Notes: generated by a model not told the origin, from the sequence alone. Shown: positions 43,811-52,059, numbered from the stretch's first letter. The stretch is DNA of 64,000 bases from LCIL01 sp041480845 (GCA_041480845.1 JBGPAU010000001.1:1-64000); one strand, 5' to 3'. A program made the numbers and translations.

Positions 43811-45074
43811 AAGCGCAGGAATATACGTGTTCTTTAAAGAAGGTATACCGATATATATTGGCAAAGCTATTAATTTGAAAAGAAGGGTTTCTTCATATTT
43901 TGAAATGGACCTTGAAATGAAAACGGCCAGGATGATAAGTTCGGCGCAGGAATTGTCTTTTATTCAGGTTGCCTCTGAACTTGAAGCTCTTCTTTTGGAA
44001 GCTAAATTGATCCGCTTGTATTTGCCAAAATATAATGTTTCGGCAAAAGATGACAAGCACCCACTTTATATTCTGATAACGGATGAAAAATACCCGAGGG
44101 TTATTACTGTCCGAAAAATAGATTTAAATAAATGTCCGGCTATTGCGAATTATGGACCATTTCCGTCTTCGGGTAATGTCCAAACTGTACTTAAAATGAT
44201 CAGACGCATTTTCCCCTATGCTGATCACAAATTGGGGAAACGGGGTTGTCTATATTCCCATATCGGGTTATGTAACCCATGCCCTTCGGAAATTGAAGCA
44301 ATTAAGAATTGTGAATTAAGAATTAAAAAGAGAAACCAGTATTTAAAAAACATAAAGATGGTCAAAGATGTACTTTCGTCCAAATTTGATGGGGTAAGGA
44401 AGGAATTATTAAAAGAAATGGAAGACGCCTCTGAAAGCGAGAACTACGAAGTTGCGGGACAGATTCGCGACCAGATAGAAAAAATCGAGTATATCACCCG
44501 TCCGCAGATCCCCACAGATTTTTATATGCAAAACCCAGATCTTTACGAGGATCTTCGAAACAAAGAGCTGAGAGAATTTCAACATATTCTTAATTCTTAC
44601 TTCTTAAATCTTAAATCTCTAACAAGAATCGAGTGTTTTGATGTTGCCCATTTGGCAGGAAGCAGCGCCGCAGCGTCAATGGTGACATTCATAAAAGGAG
44701 AACCTGACAAAATCTTCTACAGACATTTTAAAATTAGGCAGGACAAAAGGCAGAGTGACATCGATTCTTTGAAAGAAGTTATTAAAAGGAGACTAAAGCA
44801 TATAGAAGACTGGGGTAAGCCAAATCTAATTATCGTAGACGGAGGTACTGCACAGGTAAATTCTTTTCACACAATACTTTTAGCCATCAACGCTGATATT
44901 CCGGTTGTAGGGATTGCAAAAAACCCCGACAGACTTATTATCGGAACAAGAAAGATCAGATTGAAGGGACCCGCTTTAAATTTGGTGGCCCGAGTACGTG
45001 ACGAGGCCCACAGGTTTGCAAGAAGATATCACCACCTTTTAATTTCAAAGGATTTAATCAAAAAAGATTTGTAA
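43743..45074 (+). CDS. uvrC: Excinuclease ABC subunit C, shortened
   Basis: A 443-residue protein. The N-terminal GIY-YIG nuclease (PESAGIYVFFKEGIPIYIGKAINLKRRV) is followed by a Cys-rich turn (GCLYSHIGLCNPCP), a UVR helix pair (ESENYEVAGQIRDQIEKIE) and the RNase-H-like second nuclease (RIECFDVAHLAGSSAAASMV, IVDGGTAQVNS). The protein ends shortly after RFARRYHHLL, so the tandem helix-hairpin-helix tail of full-length UvrC (about 600 residues) is missing. It makes both incisions around a lesion. The start lies inside the previous gene. Confidence 0.92.
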   Translation: MKDLLEKLPKVKITPQILRKLPESAGIYVFFKEGIPIYIGKAINLKRRVSSYFEMDLEMKTARMISSAQELSFIQVASELEALLLEAKLIRLYLPKYNVSAKDDKHPLYILITDEKYPRVITVRKIDLNKCPAIANYGPFPSSGNVQTVLKMIRRIFPYADHKLGKRGCLYSHIGLCNPCPSEIEAIKNCELRIKKRNQYLKNIKMVKDVLSSKFDGVRKELLKEMEDASESENYEVAGQIRDQIEKIEYITRPQIPTDFYMQNPDLYEDLRNKELREFQHILNSYFLNLKSLTRIECFDVAHLAGSSAAASMVTFIKGEPDKIFYRHFKIRQDKRQSDIDSLKEVIKRRLKHIEDWGKPNLIIVDGGTAQVNSFHTILLAINADIPVVGIAKNPDRLIIGTRKIRLKGPALNLVARVRDEAHRFARRYHHLLISKDLIKKDL

Positions 45075-45104
45075 ATATAGGTAAAATCTGCATATACTTG
45101 TTAA

Positions 45105-45506
45105 ATGAAAACTATTATAAAACACTTCATAATAAATACGGTTTCTCTCTATGCAGTTTCTCTTGTCGTCTCAGGAATTGTATTTGCCCAAGGAACATAT
45201 TCCCTTCTCTTAGCAGGCATAGTATTAACTCTTACTACACTTATAATAAAACCCATTATAAATATTCTTCTTTTACCTCTGAATCTCATCACATTCGGCC
45301 TTTTCCGCTGGGCGGGATTTGCCATAACACTCTACCTGGTAACCTTAATTGTTCCTGGATTCAAACTTATGGATTTTGTTTTTAAAGGTTTTTATTCATA
45401 TTGGTTTTCAATTCCGGTTATTTCCCTTTCGGGACTTTCAGCTTTTGTCGCATTCTCATTTTTGATCTCAATTATTGCCTCCATAGGTTATTGGATCTTC
45501 AAGTGA
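45105..45506 (+). CDS. Four-helix membrane protein (phage holin 4 superfamily-like)
   Basis: A 133-residue protein with four hydrophobic helices and the family pattern AGIVLTLTTLIIKPIINILLLPLNLITFGLFRWAGFAITLYLV. This matches the widespread small membrane family PF04020 (annotated as mycobacterial-type phage holin). There is no prophage here, so the holin label is historical and the function unknown. TATACT (45093-45098) is 6 bp before the ATG and there is no ribosome binding site. secG follows 22 bp later with its own -10 box. Confidence 0.8.
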   Translation: MKTIIKHFIINTVSLYAVSLVVSGIVFAQGTYSLLLAGIVLTLTTLIIKPIINILLLPLNLITFGLFRWAGFAITLYLVTLIVPGFKLMDFVFKGFYSYWFSIPVISLSGLSAFVAFSFLISIIASIGYWIFK

Positions 45507-45515
45507 ATTTTAAGG

Positions 45516-45521
45516 TATAAT
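45516..45521 (+). promoter_or_regulatory. -10 box of a leaderless secG transcript
   Basis: A perfect TATAAT lies 7 bp before the secG ATG; a TTGGAT at 45491-45496 could serve as a distant -35. No Shine-Dalgarno is present. Confidence 0.55.
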
Positions 45522-45528
45522 TACGCGT

Positions 45529-45744
45529 ATGAAACAACTTTTAACGATCACCCAGATCGTCTCTTCGGTTATTCTTGTTTTTCTAATACTAATTCAGGCG
45601 CGTGGAACTGGTTTCGGCAGGTCAGGCAGTTTTGGCGGGGGCACATCCTTCAGCAGGCGTGGCCTGGAAAAACTTATTTTCAGACTTACCTTTATTATCG
45701 CTTTAGTATTTGTAGTTATATCAATCCTTACCCTGGTTTTTTAA
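45529..45744 (+). CDS. secG: Preprotein translocase subunit SecG
   Basis: A 71-residue protein with two transmembrane helices flanking a Gly/Ser/Arg-rich loop (RGTGFGRSGSFGGGTSFSRRG), the standard SecG form. It assists SecYE in protein export. The first helix ends in the conserved LILIQ, the second starts at KLIFRLTFIIALVFVV. Its start is consistent with a leaderless transcript. Confidence 0.9.
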   Translation: MKQLLTITQIVSSVILVFLILIQARGTGFGRSGSFGGGTSFSRRGLEKLIFRLTFIIALVFVVISILTLVF

Positions 45745-45751
45745 TTTTTCA

Positions 45752-47077
45752 ATGATAAATCTCCGCTATATATTCAGACTTATTGGAGCGTTTATTGGCC
45801 GGTTTAGAGTGTTAATTTTAATAAGCATTGGTGTAGGGATAGCGTTTTTTTTCATTCTCAGATTTTTTTTGCCTCTTTTGATTGAATCACAATCTTTAAG
45901 AATCGGAATAACCGGTAGGTACACGCTCTCTACTCTGCCTAACGCAATTCTGGACATGGTAGGCGACGGACTTACCAAACTTGACGCTAACGGAAACGTA
46001 GAACCTAATTTGGCCTCTTCCTGGGAAACTTCCGACAAAGGTAAAACCTGGACTTTTACTTTGAAAGACAATTTATACTGGCAAGACGGTAAAAAGGTTG
46101 TGAGTTCGGGAATTTCCTATCAATTTTCTGATGTCACGATTGAAAGACCCGATACCAAAACCATAACATTTAAACTACAAAATCCCTATTCCGCATTTCC
46201 GACAGTTGTTTCGAGACCGGCGTTTAAATCCGGCCTTTTAGGTACGGGAGAATACCGTGTGACCGGCATTTCCCTCAACGGGTCCGTTGTTGAAGAGCTA
46301 AGTATGAAGAATAAGAATGCGGGAATAGTTATTTATAAATTTTATCCTACGGAAGAAAAGACCAAACTGGCTCTTGAGCTTGGTCAAGTTGACAGGATTC
46401 AGGATATTTTGGAACCTTCCCCCCTGGACAGCTGGAATAAAATGAAAATCACCGAAAAATCCAATACAGGCCAATATGTTGGCGTTTTTTATAATATTCA
46501 AGATAAACTTCTTGCAGAAAAAAATATTCGTCAGGCTCTCTCGTATGCAATTGATAAAGACACCTTAAGTGGAAAGCGTGCAATAAGCCCGATCTCTATC
46601 GACTCATGGGCATATAACCCGCAGGTTAAACCTTATGATTATGATCCTGTCAAGGCAAAAACAATGATAGATGATTATAAAAAAAGTGCCAAACTTACCG
46701 ATATTTCAGTTAATCTTTCAACTACCCCTATTCTTTTAAATAGTGCCGAAAAAATTGCTAAAAACTGGCAGGCCGCAGGGGTTAACGTAAATTTGCAGGT
46801 AATTTCGCAAGTACCTTCCGATTATCAGGCATTTCTGGCTATTTTTGATATACCGGACGATCCGGACCAATATTCCATGTGGCATTCCACACAAACCGCA
46901 ACAAATATCACTCATTATCAAAACCCCAGAATTGACAAACTTTTGGAAGACGGCAGAAGTGAGATCAATATAGACGCACGGAAAAAAATATATTTTGACT
47001 TTCAAAGATTTCTGGTTGAAGACTCTCCTGCAGCTTTTCTCTTTTACCCGACAACTTATACAATCGGCAGAAAATAA
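45752..47077 (+). CDS. Extracellular solute-binding protein, family 5 (peptide/oligosaccharide ABC type)
   Basis: A 441-residue protein with an N-terminal membrane anchor (VLILISIGVGIAFFFILRFF). An SBP_bac_5 domain follows: LPNAILDMVGDGLTKLDANGNVEPNLASSWETSDKGKTWTFTLKDNLYWQDGK, then the middle KNIRQALSYAIDK. It is smaller than usual (about 520 residues). No lipobox is evident, so it is held by the helix. No permease or ATPase genes are next to it, making its transport partner unclear. It lies 7 bp after secG. Confidence 0.87.
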   Translation: MINLRYIFRLIGAFIGRFRVLILISIGVGIAFFFILRFFLPLLIESQSLRIGITGRYTLSTLPNAILDMVGDGLTKLDANGNVEPNLASSWETSDKGKTWTFTLKDNLYWQDGKKVVSSGISYQFSDVTIERPDTKTITFKLQNPYSAFPTVVSRPAFKSGLLGTGEYRVTGISLNGSVVEELSMKNKNAGIVIYKFYPTEEKTKLALELGQVDRIQDILEPSPLDSWNKMKITEKSNTGQYVGVFYNIQDKLLAEKNIRQALSYAIDKDTLSGKRAISPISIDSWAYNPQVKPYDYDPVKAKTMIDDYKKSAKLTDISVNLSTTPILLNSAEKIAKNWQAAGVNVNLQVISQVPSDYQAFLAIFDIPDDPDQYSMWHSTQTATNITHYQNPRIDKLLEDGRSEINIDARKKIYFDFQRFLVEDSPAAFLFYPTTYTIGRK

Positions 47078-47093
47078 GGGACTGGTGTATTTG

Positions 47094-47780
47094 CTACTTG
47101 TTCAGAACGGATTGAACAAGACTCTTCAATTGGTCATATGAACCGGCCGGTGTAATTTTTTGCCCGTTTAGATAAAACGTGGGTGTTTCGTTTATCCCGA
47201 TTGTTGTCCCGTCATTAACGTCATTTTGAATTTTATCCTTAACAACAGACGAGTTCATATCCGCACTAAATTTATTTAAATCCATGTTCAAATCTTTTGC
47301 GTAACCGACAAATACGCTTGTGGGATCGTCTAAATTTGACCAGTCGCCTTGAGTGGCATAAACCTTTTCATGCATTTGCCAGAACTTTCCTTGCAAGCCG
47401 GCAGCCTCAACGGCGGAAGAAGATACGGGTGCATTTTTGTGCTGGGCGAGTGGAAAATTCCTGAAAACATAATTTATTTTGCCGGCAAAATCGGTTAAAA
47501 GCTGCTTTACAAACGGACTATATACGCTACAGGCCGGGCATTCATAGTCCCCGAACTCGACAAGGGTAGCCGTAGCAGAAGTAGAAGCCGGCAGGTAGTT
47601 TCCGTTTACAAAGCCTGAAGTCACAATTGCATTTTGAGGGATTAAGAGCGAAGAATTTACAACTTTTGTCGAAACATTGGTATTGCCTCTGGAAAAAAGG
47701 AATATTCCGCCAACGAATATAACCAAAGTCATTAAGCCAATTATTAAAAATGTTTTGTTTTTTTGAAGAAAATCCTTCAT
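47094..47780 (-). CDS. Membrane-anchored DsbA-like thiol-disulfide oxidoreductase
   Basis: A 228-residue protein with an N-terminal helix (TFLIIGLMTLVIFVGGIFLF). A thioredoxin fold of DsbA/DSBA-2 type follows: VEFGDYECPACSVYSPFVKQL (CPAC active site, near residue 78), and the cis-Pro region IGINETPTFYLNGQKI. It probably forms or shuffles disulfides in exported proteins. TATAAT on its strand (47792-47797) ends 11 bp before the ATG. It converges with the solute-binding protein gene. Confidence 0.9.
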   Translation of the reverse strand: MKDFLQKNKTFLIIGLMTLVIFVGGIFLFSRGNTNVSTKVVNSSLLIPQNAIVTSGFVNGNYLPASTSATATLVEFGDYECPACSVYSPFVKQLLTDFAGKINYVFRNFPLAQHKNAPVSSSAVEAAGLQGKFWQMHEKVYATQGDWSNLDDPTSVFVGYAKDLNMDLNKFSADMNSSVVKDKIQNDVNDGTTIGINETPTFYLNGQKITPAGSYDQLKSLVQSVLNK

Positions 47781-47868
47781 TTCTTTTTACGATTATAGCA
47801 GATTTGAATTCGGCTAATGCGGGATTTTAGTTGGTCTTCATGGTAAAATATGCATGTCCAATTTACTT

Positions 47869-47942
47869 GGTGGGTGTAGCTCAACGGTTAGAGCGCTTCC
47901 CTGTGGAGGAAGAGGCTGGCGGTTCGAATCCGCTCTCCCACC
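47869..47942 (+). tRNA. tRNA-His (GTG)
   Basis: Acceptor GTGGGTG/CTCCCAC with one U-U mismatch, extra G at position -1 facing C73 as required for His, anticodon stem CTTCC/GGAAG with loop CTGTGGA (anticodon GUG), T-loop TTCGAAT. A TAAAAT lies 19 bp upstream. Confidence 0.93.
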
Positions 47943-48008
47943 CCAACACAATATTTGTCTCCTTATAGTTTGACAAAAGCCCCCTTCAGAACTACTATTG
48001 GCGCATAT

Positions 48009-48587
48009 ATGGGATCAGAGTCCGAAAAAAAACAAGATCACGTTGAGCCAGCTGAAAGAGAAAAAAAATGGGAGATTTGGAAAACCATTGAAGTTGGCGG
48101 CAAAAGTGTTCAGGTTTTAGAAGCAGAACTTAAGCAAAAAGGGATTTATTTCCATAAATATGCTCAAAAAATGATGCGAAGTGAGAATTTTGTTACCCTA
48201 AAGCATTCGGAGCGGATCAGCCTAGTTCGCTTGAAAGTATCTGATTTGGGTTATACTTTTTTAAATCCAACCAGAGATCAAACCTATCAAAAAGCCCAAG
48301 ATTTAGGTTTAGACCTTTGTCCCCATGAGGTTGGCCCGGAACTTAGGCTAAAGTATGATGGTCCCCCTTCAGGAGAATGGCTTTATGTGGGAATGAAACA
48401 GATTGATCTTCCCGAAGAAGAATATGGGAATATACCTGAGCCATATGTGTTTGTGCTCGAACGCGACAAGTATAATAGTAAAAAGGATGGTATTAAGTTG
48501 ATTGGTCTTTTTGCTCTTTCGTCCCATCTCATGCAGCTAGACGATGAGTTAGTTTTCCGTCTTCGCAATGAAAATAAAGTTGTTTAA
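48009..48587 (+). CDS. Hypothetical cytosolic protein
   Basis: A 192-residue soluble, charged protein that I do not recognise. A helical first third (KTIEVGGKSVQVLEAELKQKGIYFHKYAQKMM) is followed by LDLCPHEVGPELRLKYDGPPSGEWLYVGMKQID and a C-terminal KDGIKLIGLFALSSHLMQLDDELVFRLR. The ATG at 48009 was chosen; an upstream frame to 47955 would run into the end of the tRNA-His region. No clear neighbours suggest a role. Confidence 0.65.
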   Translation: MGSESEKKQDHVEPAEREKKWEIWKTIEVGGKSVQVLEAELKQKGIYFHKYAQKMMRSENFVTLKHSERISLVRLKVSDLGYTFLNPTRDQTYQKAQDLGLDLCPHEVGPELRLKYDGPPSGEWLYVGMKQIDLPEEEYGNIPEPYVFVLERDKYNSKKDGIKLIGLFALSSHLMQLDDELVFRLRNENKVV

Positions 48588-48651
48588 AATCAGGGCATAA
48601 AATATGTTCGAAGACAAGTCGTTAAGTTACCCCACCTTCGAATTTTTAGGC

Positions 48652-48708
48652 AAAAAAAAAGGGAAACCATTTAAACTGCTAAAGTAGCCAGTAAAAATAG
48701 TTTCCCTT
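48652..48708 (-). terminator. Rho-independent terminator of the lipoprotein gene
   Basis: On the minus strand AAGGGAAAC pairs with GTTTCCCTT across a ~32-nt loop and runs into nine T residues. It begins 16 bp after the stop of the lipoprotein gene. Confidence 0.75.
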
Positions 48709-48723
48709 ATGGAAATACTTAGT

Positions 48724-49884
48724 TCATCTTTCCGAACAGGTGGTGAATAACGCGTATTCATCGGGTGTGTGTGCAGAGTCGGTTACAACAAAATATCCCC
48801 CATAGGGAATAAAAAAGTGTTGTTCACCGAAACTGACCACAAAATCGATACCATGTTCGAAGACGAAACCGCCGTCGATATCTACCCAACGCGGGCTTTC
48901 GTAAGCGGTTCCAGTCATGCCGTTTGGCAAACTGACTTGTCCTCCGGGACAAATCTCTTCGTGAGCACGTATAAGATTAAACACACCTGGTAGCATACCG
49001 CTGGCATAACTGTAGTAGCGGGCAAAATCCCCCAAGACTTTGTTACCATTACCTGTGAAATCAATCGCTAGTCCTCTATAGGGATCACTCCATCCATATA
49101 AGGAAAGCATGTCGTCTTCAAAACCACACATTTGTCTGAGAGCGGTGTATTGTTCCCAATCGATTCCCCATTCTTTATAGGATCTGGTTATCATCCAACA
49201 TTGAACTCCGGGGATAACAAACTCCCATTCGCTCAGGCTGTTTTCAAGCAGTGAGTAATAGTGGAAATCGTTATCAGGGTTATTTGGCTCAATCAATTGT
49301 GCATTATGTAAGGCTCTTGCGCCTAGCACTTCTGCTTTGGCCGATCGACTTTTTTCATAGTTGTTAACCAGGCCCTGAATATAAATATCGTTTTCCGTTG
49401 CGGTAAAAAGTCCGGTTACAGCAATAAGGTTAAAGCCGTCGCCAATTCGACAATATACGGATCCTGTAGAGTTTGACGGAAAATCAAACCTTTCATAAGA
49501 AAGATCCGGAGGATATTCTATCCCTCCCGTCATATTGAATTGCGTCAATGTGTCCGTTGGACGATATCCGCTTGTTACTCCGTTTTCAACCCTTAGGGGC
49601 ATATAGTAAAAAATTGTTACTTTGGCGGCAACCAGACTTCCTGAATCACGTTCCCGCATAACAAGAGACAATTTATTATCGGTTGTTCTTTGATATGACA
49701 ACAGATCAACCTCCTTATCTCTTAGTTCACAGGGGTCGCGTAATTCAAGCGGGGAGACGGTTTCGGCAGGCGGCACTGGGGAAAATTCCTCAAGTGCAAG
49801 AGTTGGCGTTTGCGTCAATGCTTTTGGCGCACAGCCGGATACAAGAACAAGCACAAAGAGCACGTACAAAACTTTTTTGAACAT
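48724..49884 (-). CDS. Secreted lipoprotein of unknown function
   Basis: A 386-residue protein with a lipoprotein signal (VLYVLFVLVLVSGC, lipobox LVSGC, Cys18) and a Thr/Pro spacer. A large soluble domain of unknown fold follows, rich in Tyr and Trp, with several Cys pairs (for example CELRDKE, CRIGDG, CWMITR, CGFEDD). The N-terminal part resembles a beta-rich exported domain. It has its own promoter (49946-49973) and terminator, so it is a one-gene unit. Its base composition looks slightly less AT-rich than neighbouring genes, which could hint at transfer. Confidence 0.75.
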   Translation of the reverse strand: MFKKVLYVLFVLVLVSGCAPKALTQTPTLALEEFSPVPPAETVSPLELRDPCELRDKEVDLLSYQRTTDNKLSLVMRERDSGSLVAAKVTIFYYMPLRVENGVTSGYRPTDTLTQFNMTGGIEYPPDLSYERFDFPSNSTGSVYCRIGDGFNLIAVTGLFTATENDIYIQGLVNNYEKSRSAKAEVLGARALHNAQLIEPNNPDNDFHYYSLLENSLSEWEFVIPGVQCWMITRSYKEWGIDWEQYTALRQMCGFEDDMLSLYGWSDPYRGLAIDFTGNGNKVLGDFARYYSYASGMLPGVFNLIRAHEEICPGGQVSLPNGMTGTAYESPRWVDIDGGFVFEHGIDFVVSFGEQHFFIPYGGYFVVTDSAHTPDEYALFTTCSER

Positions 49885-49945
49885 GTTTTCTCCTTTTGAA
49901 TGAAAAAGAATATTAAGATTTTAGAGTGCGAACTAAGCAAACGGT

Positions 49946-49973
49946 ATTATAACGTAAACTATAGGTTTGTCAA
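49946..49973 (-). promoter_or_regulatory. Sigma-70 promoter of the lipoprotein gene
   Basis: On the minus strand TTGACA (49973-49968) and TATAAT (49951-49946) are separated by 16 bp. The sequence from -35 onward (TTGACAAACCTATA) also occurs in the promoter at 61494. A long 5' leader of about 55 nt with TCTCC-complementary GGAGAA precedes the ATG. Confidence 0.75.
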
Positions 49974-49982
49974 GCCTGAGGG

Positions 49983-50495
49983 TTAAATTTTTGAGGCGGG
50001 GTCAATCCAGAGCATCCAACCGTCAATCCAAGTTCTGTCATGAACATCCAATGTATCGTACCAGTTTTTGTTAAATTCATTGTCCGAGATTGTCCAAATC
50101 CCAGGCCTGCTGTTTGAAGGGTCCACAAGGGTTAATCCCTTCAATTTGTAGTCGTAATCTCCGGCTATGGCATAATGTCCACCTGGTTCATCTTCTTTGT
50201 CAATGTTATCCCACCAGTCCAAAATCACTATGTGACCCATTTTTAGGTGGGTTGAGATGTCTTTCATTGTCGCATTATGTTTGTAGTTAACTATTTTAAA
50301 AAAGCGACTAAAGTACGCCATCATTATTTGTTGTGTAGTGCCCCACCACTCCTTATAAACCTCTTTGGCAATTTCGCTTTGGGACTTTCTTATTCCACAG
50401 GCTCTTAGCGCCATTTGTATAACGGCCGGCCCGCACCAACCGGGTTTTTCCTGAAATTTGTGAAATTTTTTCCATTCAGCCAGAGTAATTTGCAT
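49983..50495 (-). CDS. C39-like cysteine peptidase
   Basis: A 170-residue protein with the papain-like C39 triad in order: Cys in EKPGWCGPAVIQMAL (residue about 21), His in EPGGHYAIAGDYD (about 115) and Asp/Asn in LTLVDPSNSRPG (about 131). No signal peptide or ABC domain is attached, so it acts in the cytosol or is a stand-alone processing enzyme. The ATG at 50495 lies 6 bp after a perfect TATAAT (50507-50502), favouring it over the TTG at 50501. It is divergent from the LytR_C gene. Confidence 0.82.
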   Translation of the reverse strand: MQITLAEWKKFHKFQEKPGWCGPAVIQMALRACGIRKSQSEIAKEVYKEWWGTTQQIMMAYFSRFFKIVNYKHNATMKDISTHLKMGHIVILDWWDNIDKEDEPGGHYAIAGDYDYKLKGLTLVDPSNSRPGIWTISDNEFNKNWYDTLDVHDRTWIDGWMLWIDPASKI

Positions 50496-50555
50496 GTACA
50501 AATTATATCATCCATATTGCTATTGTTGGAATTTTGTATATATACTAATCTAGAA

Positions 50556-51212
50556 ATGCCAAACGAAGAAAAATCTAAAAGAAAAAGGATGGTTGTTGAG
50601 GAAGTTAAATCCGAAGAAACTCCAAAAGCGGAAGAAGCTTCAAAAAAGGAAGAAAATGCAGCCGAAGCTGTAATTGAACCAAAAATACTTGACGAGGCCG
50701 CCACAGATACGGTTTCCATCGAGCCACAACTTGAAACTAAAAAATCATCTTTGATTGCTCTTTGGATAATTATCCCCGGAATTTTCCTTCTTGGTGCAAT
50801 TTTGGGAGGAATTGTTTTCTACCAAAGAGGGGTTAGCAGCAGTCAGGAAGTAACTCCGACTCCGACAGCCGCTCCGACTTCGGCTCCGGTCGTGTCCGCA
50901 AGTCCTTCTGCTTCCGCCGTCTTGACCAAATATACAATCAACATTTTTAACGGATCAGGAATTGCCGGAGAGGCAGCCAAAGCAAAAACTTTATTGACTA
51001 CCGCGGGATTCAAAGTGGGTTCTACCGCAAATGCGGCGAGTTATGACTACACAAAAACCATTATTAAAGCCAAAATTACGGTAGAAGCCTCATTTGTAGC
51101 TGCGCTTTCTACGGCGCTTGCAAAAAGTTACTCTGTCGATACCGCCCAAACTCTTGCAAGTACTTCAGCCGATACCGTTCAGGTTGTCATCGGAAGCTCC
51201 AAGGCCCAATAA
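50556..51212 (+). CDS. Membrane protein with LytR C-terminal domain
   Basis: A 218-residue protein. An acidic/basic cytosolic N-terminus of about 65 residues (many Lys-Glu) is followed by one transmembrane helix (LIALWIIIPGIFLLGAILGGIVF), a Pro/Ser/Thr spacer, and a LytR_C domain starting YTINIFNGSGIAGEAAKAKTLLTTAGFKV. LytR_C domains accompany wall-polymer ligases, but the catalytic LCP domain is missing here. TATACT ends 9 bp before the ATG at 50556; the longer frame to 50415 would overlap the divergent promoter. Confidence 0.82.
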   Translation: MPNEEKSKRKRMVVEEVKSEETPKAEEASKKEENAAEAVIEPKILDEAATDTVSIEPQLETKKSSLIALWIIIPGIFLLGAILGGIVFYQRGVSSSQEVTPTPTAAPTSAPVVSASPSASAVLTKYTINIFNGSGIAGEAAKAKTLLTTAGFKVGSTANAASYDYTKTIIKAKITVEASFVAALSTALAKSYSVDTAQTLASTSADTVQVVIGSSKAQ

Positions 51213-51216
51213 TTTA

Positions 51217-51291
51217 ATTTTGAGCGGGATAGTCGTGGAGCGGGATAAGCAAAGCTTGTCCCTCTCAAAATCAGAATTTTGAGCGGGATAG
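51217..51291 (-). repeat. Triple copy of the tRNA-Gly(TCC) 3' end with a palindrome
   Basis: ATTTTGAGCGGGATAG occurs at 51217-51232 and again at 51276-51291, where it is the tRNA 3' end; a third shorter copy is at 51238-51247. The middle copy runs into the perfect hairpin GGGATAAGC-AAA-GCTTGTCCC (51242-51262). Confidence 0.8.
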
Positions 51292-51352
51292 GGGAGTCGA
51301 ACCCCTCTTCACAGCTTGGAAAGCTGTTGTTAAGCCGATTAACTAATCCCGC
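51282..51352 (-). tRNA. tRNA-Gly (TCC)
   Basis: Acceptor GCGGGAT/ATCCCGC, anticodon stem ACAGC/GCTGT with loop TTTCCAA (anticodon UCC), T-loop TTCGACT, discriminator U. Followed by partial copies of its 3' end. Confidence 0.95.
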
Positions 51353-51369
51353 ACTGACGTATTTTAACA

Positions 51370-51981
51370 TTATTTTCTGAACTGATCGAGAACAGCAGGG
51401 TCATCATCGGGGTGAAGCATGACCAAGGCCCAATGATCATTTAAGGATCCGTCCTTTTTGTCATCGACCCAGAGTTTGTCAAGAACATCATACGGAATAT
51501 AATAAACATTTTCCTCCCTAGTATTTATTACCCCGTAATTACCCTCTACCACTATTTCGTCTTTAGAAGGATCAATTATAAGTGCATATGGGACCTTTTG
51601 TATTTCTTTCAGTTGGGCCAAAATTATATAGTGGCCGTCAACCCCATCCACTTTTTTGCCCAAAACTTTATCCACACGTTCCAAACAATCTGTCACGTCG
51701 AGAACCATAACAACTCGTGCACTGGAAAGCAATTTTTCTACTTCTTCCTGCTTCCAATGCTCTCTAACAAGAATATGGGAGTCTGGAAGAAAACTTCTAG
51801 GCATTTCCGCAAGCTCATCAGGTTCGGTTCCCCATTCTGGATCCAAAACATGTATGTGAAGATCTTTTTGTTTAATGTGTTTTATTTCAAAAGCTTGTGC
51901 ACCTGATTCGATTGTCCCATGAGCACATTTCCCGGCTTCGTTAAGTGGAATTCTTGGAATGTAAAAATATGTCTCTCTCAT
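51370..51981 (-). CDS. Hypothetical protein, possibly papain/C39-like
   Basis: A 203-residue soluble acidic protein. The pattern VDGHYIILAQL followed by YALIIDPSKDE resembles the His and Asp parts of the C39-like peptidase encoded 0.9 kb away; a Cys in NEAGKCAHGTIESGAQAF could be the nucleophile, but the surrounding WCGP is not conserved. The resemblance is suggestive only. The ATG at 51981 was chosen because upstream codons are read from a duplicated tRNA-Pro end. A TATTAT box abuts the start. Confidence 0.6.
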   Translation of the reverse strand: MRETYFYIPRIPLNEAGKCAHGTIESGAQAFEIKHIKQKDLHIHVLDPEWGTEPDELAEMPRSFLPDSHILVREHWKQEEVEKLLSSARVVMVLDVTDCLERVDKVLGKKVDGVDGHYIILAQLKEIQKVPYALIIDPSKDEIVVEGNYGVINTREENVYYIPYDVLDKLWVDDKKDGSLNDHWALVMLHPDDDPAVLDQFRK

Positions 51982-51986
51982 ATAAT

Positions 51987-52059
51987 AGTCGGAGTGCCCG
52001 GGCTCGCCGTGCACATGCCAAGTTAGCACTATCGCGACCGAAACTCTGACGAATCATCG
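51987..52059 (-). repeat. Duplicated 3' end of tRNA-Pro plus a ~53-bp spacer
   Basis: Bases 51987-52006 are an exact 20-bp copy of 52060-52079, the tRNA-Pro 3' end with two flanking bases. The period is 73 bp. The spacer holds GTGCA and AGCACTATCGCGACC at the same relative positions as in the tRNA-Thr copy. Confidence 0.8.

Noticed and set aside
45105..45506. Prophage remnant, because of the holin-like protein and the phage-type metallopeptidase at 27140
   Set aside because: No capsid, portal, terminase or integrase genes are near either one, and both families occur on normal chromosomes.
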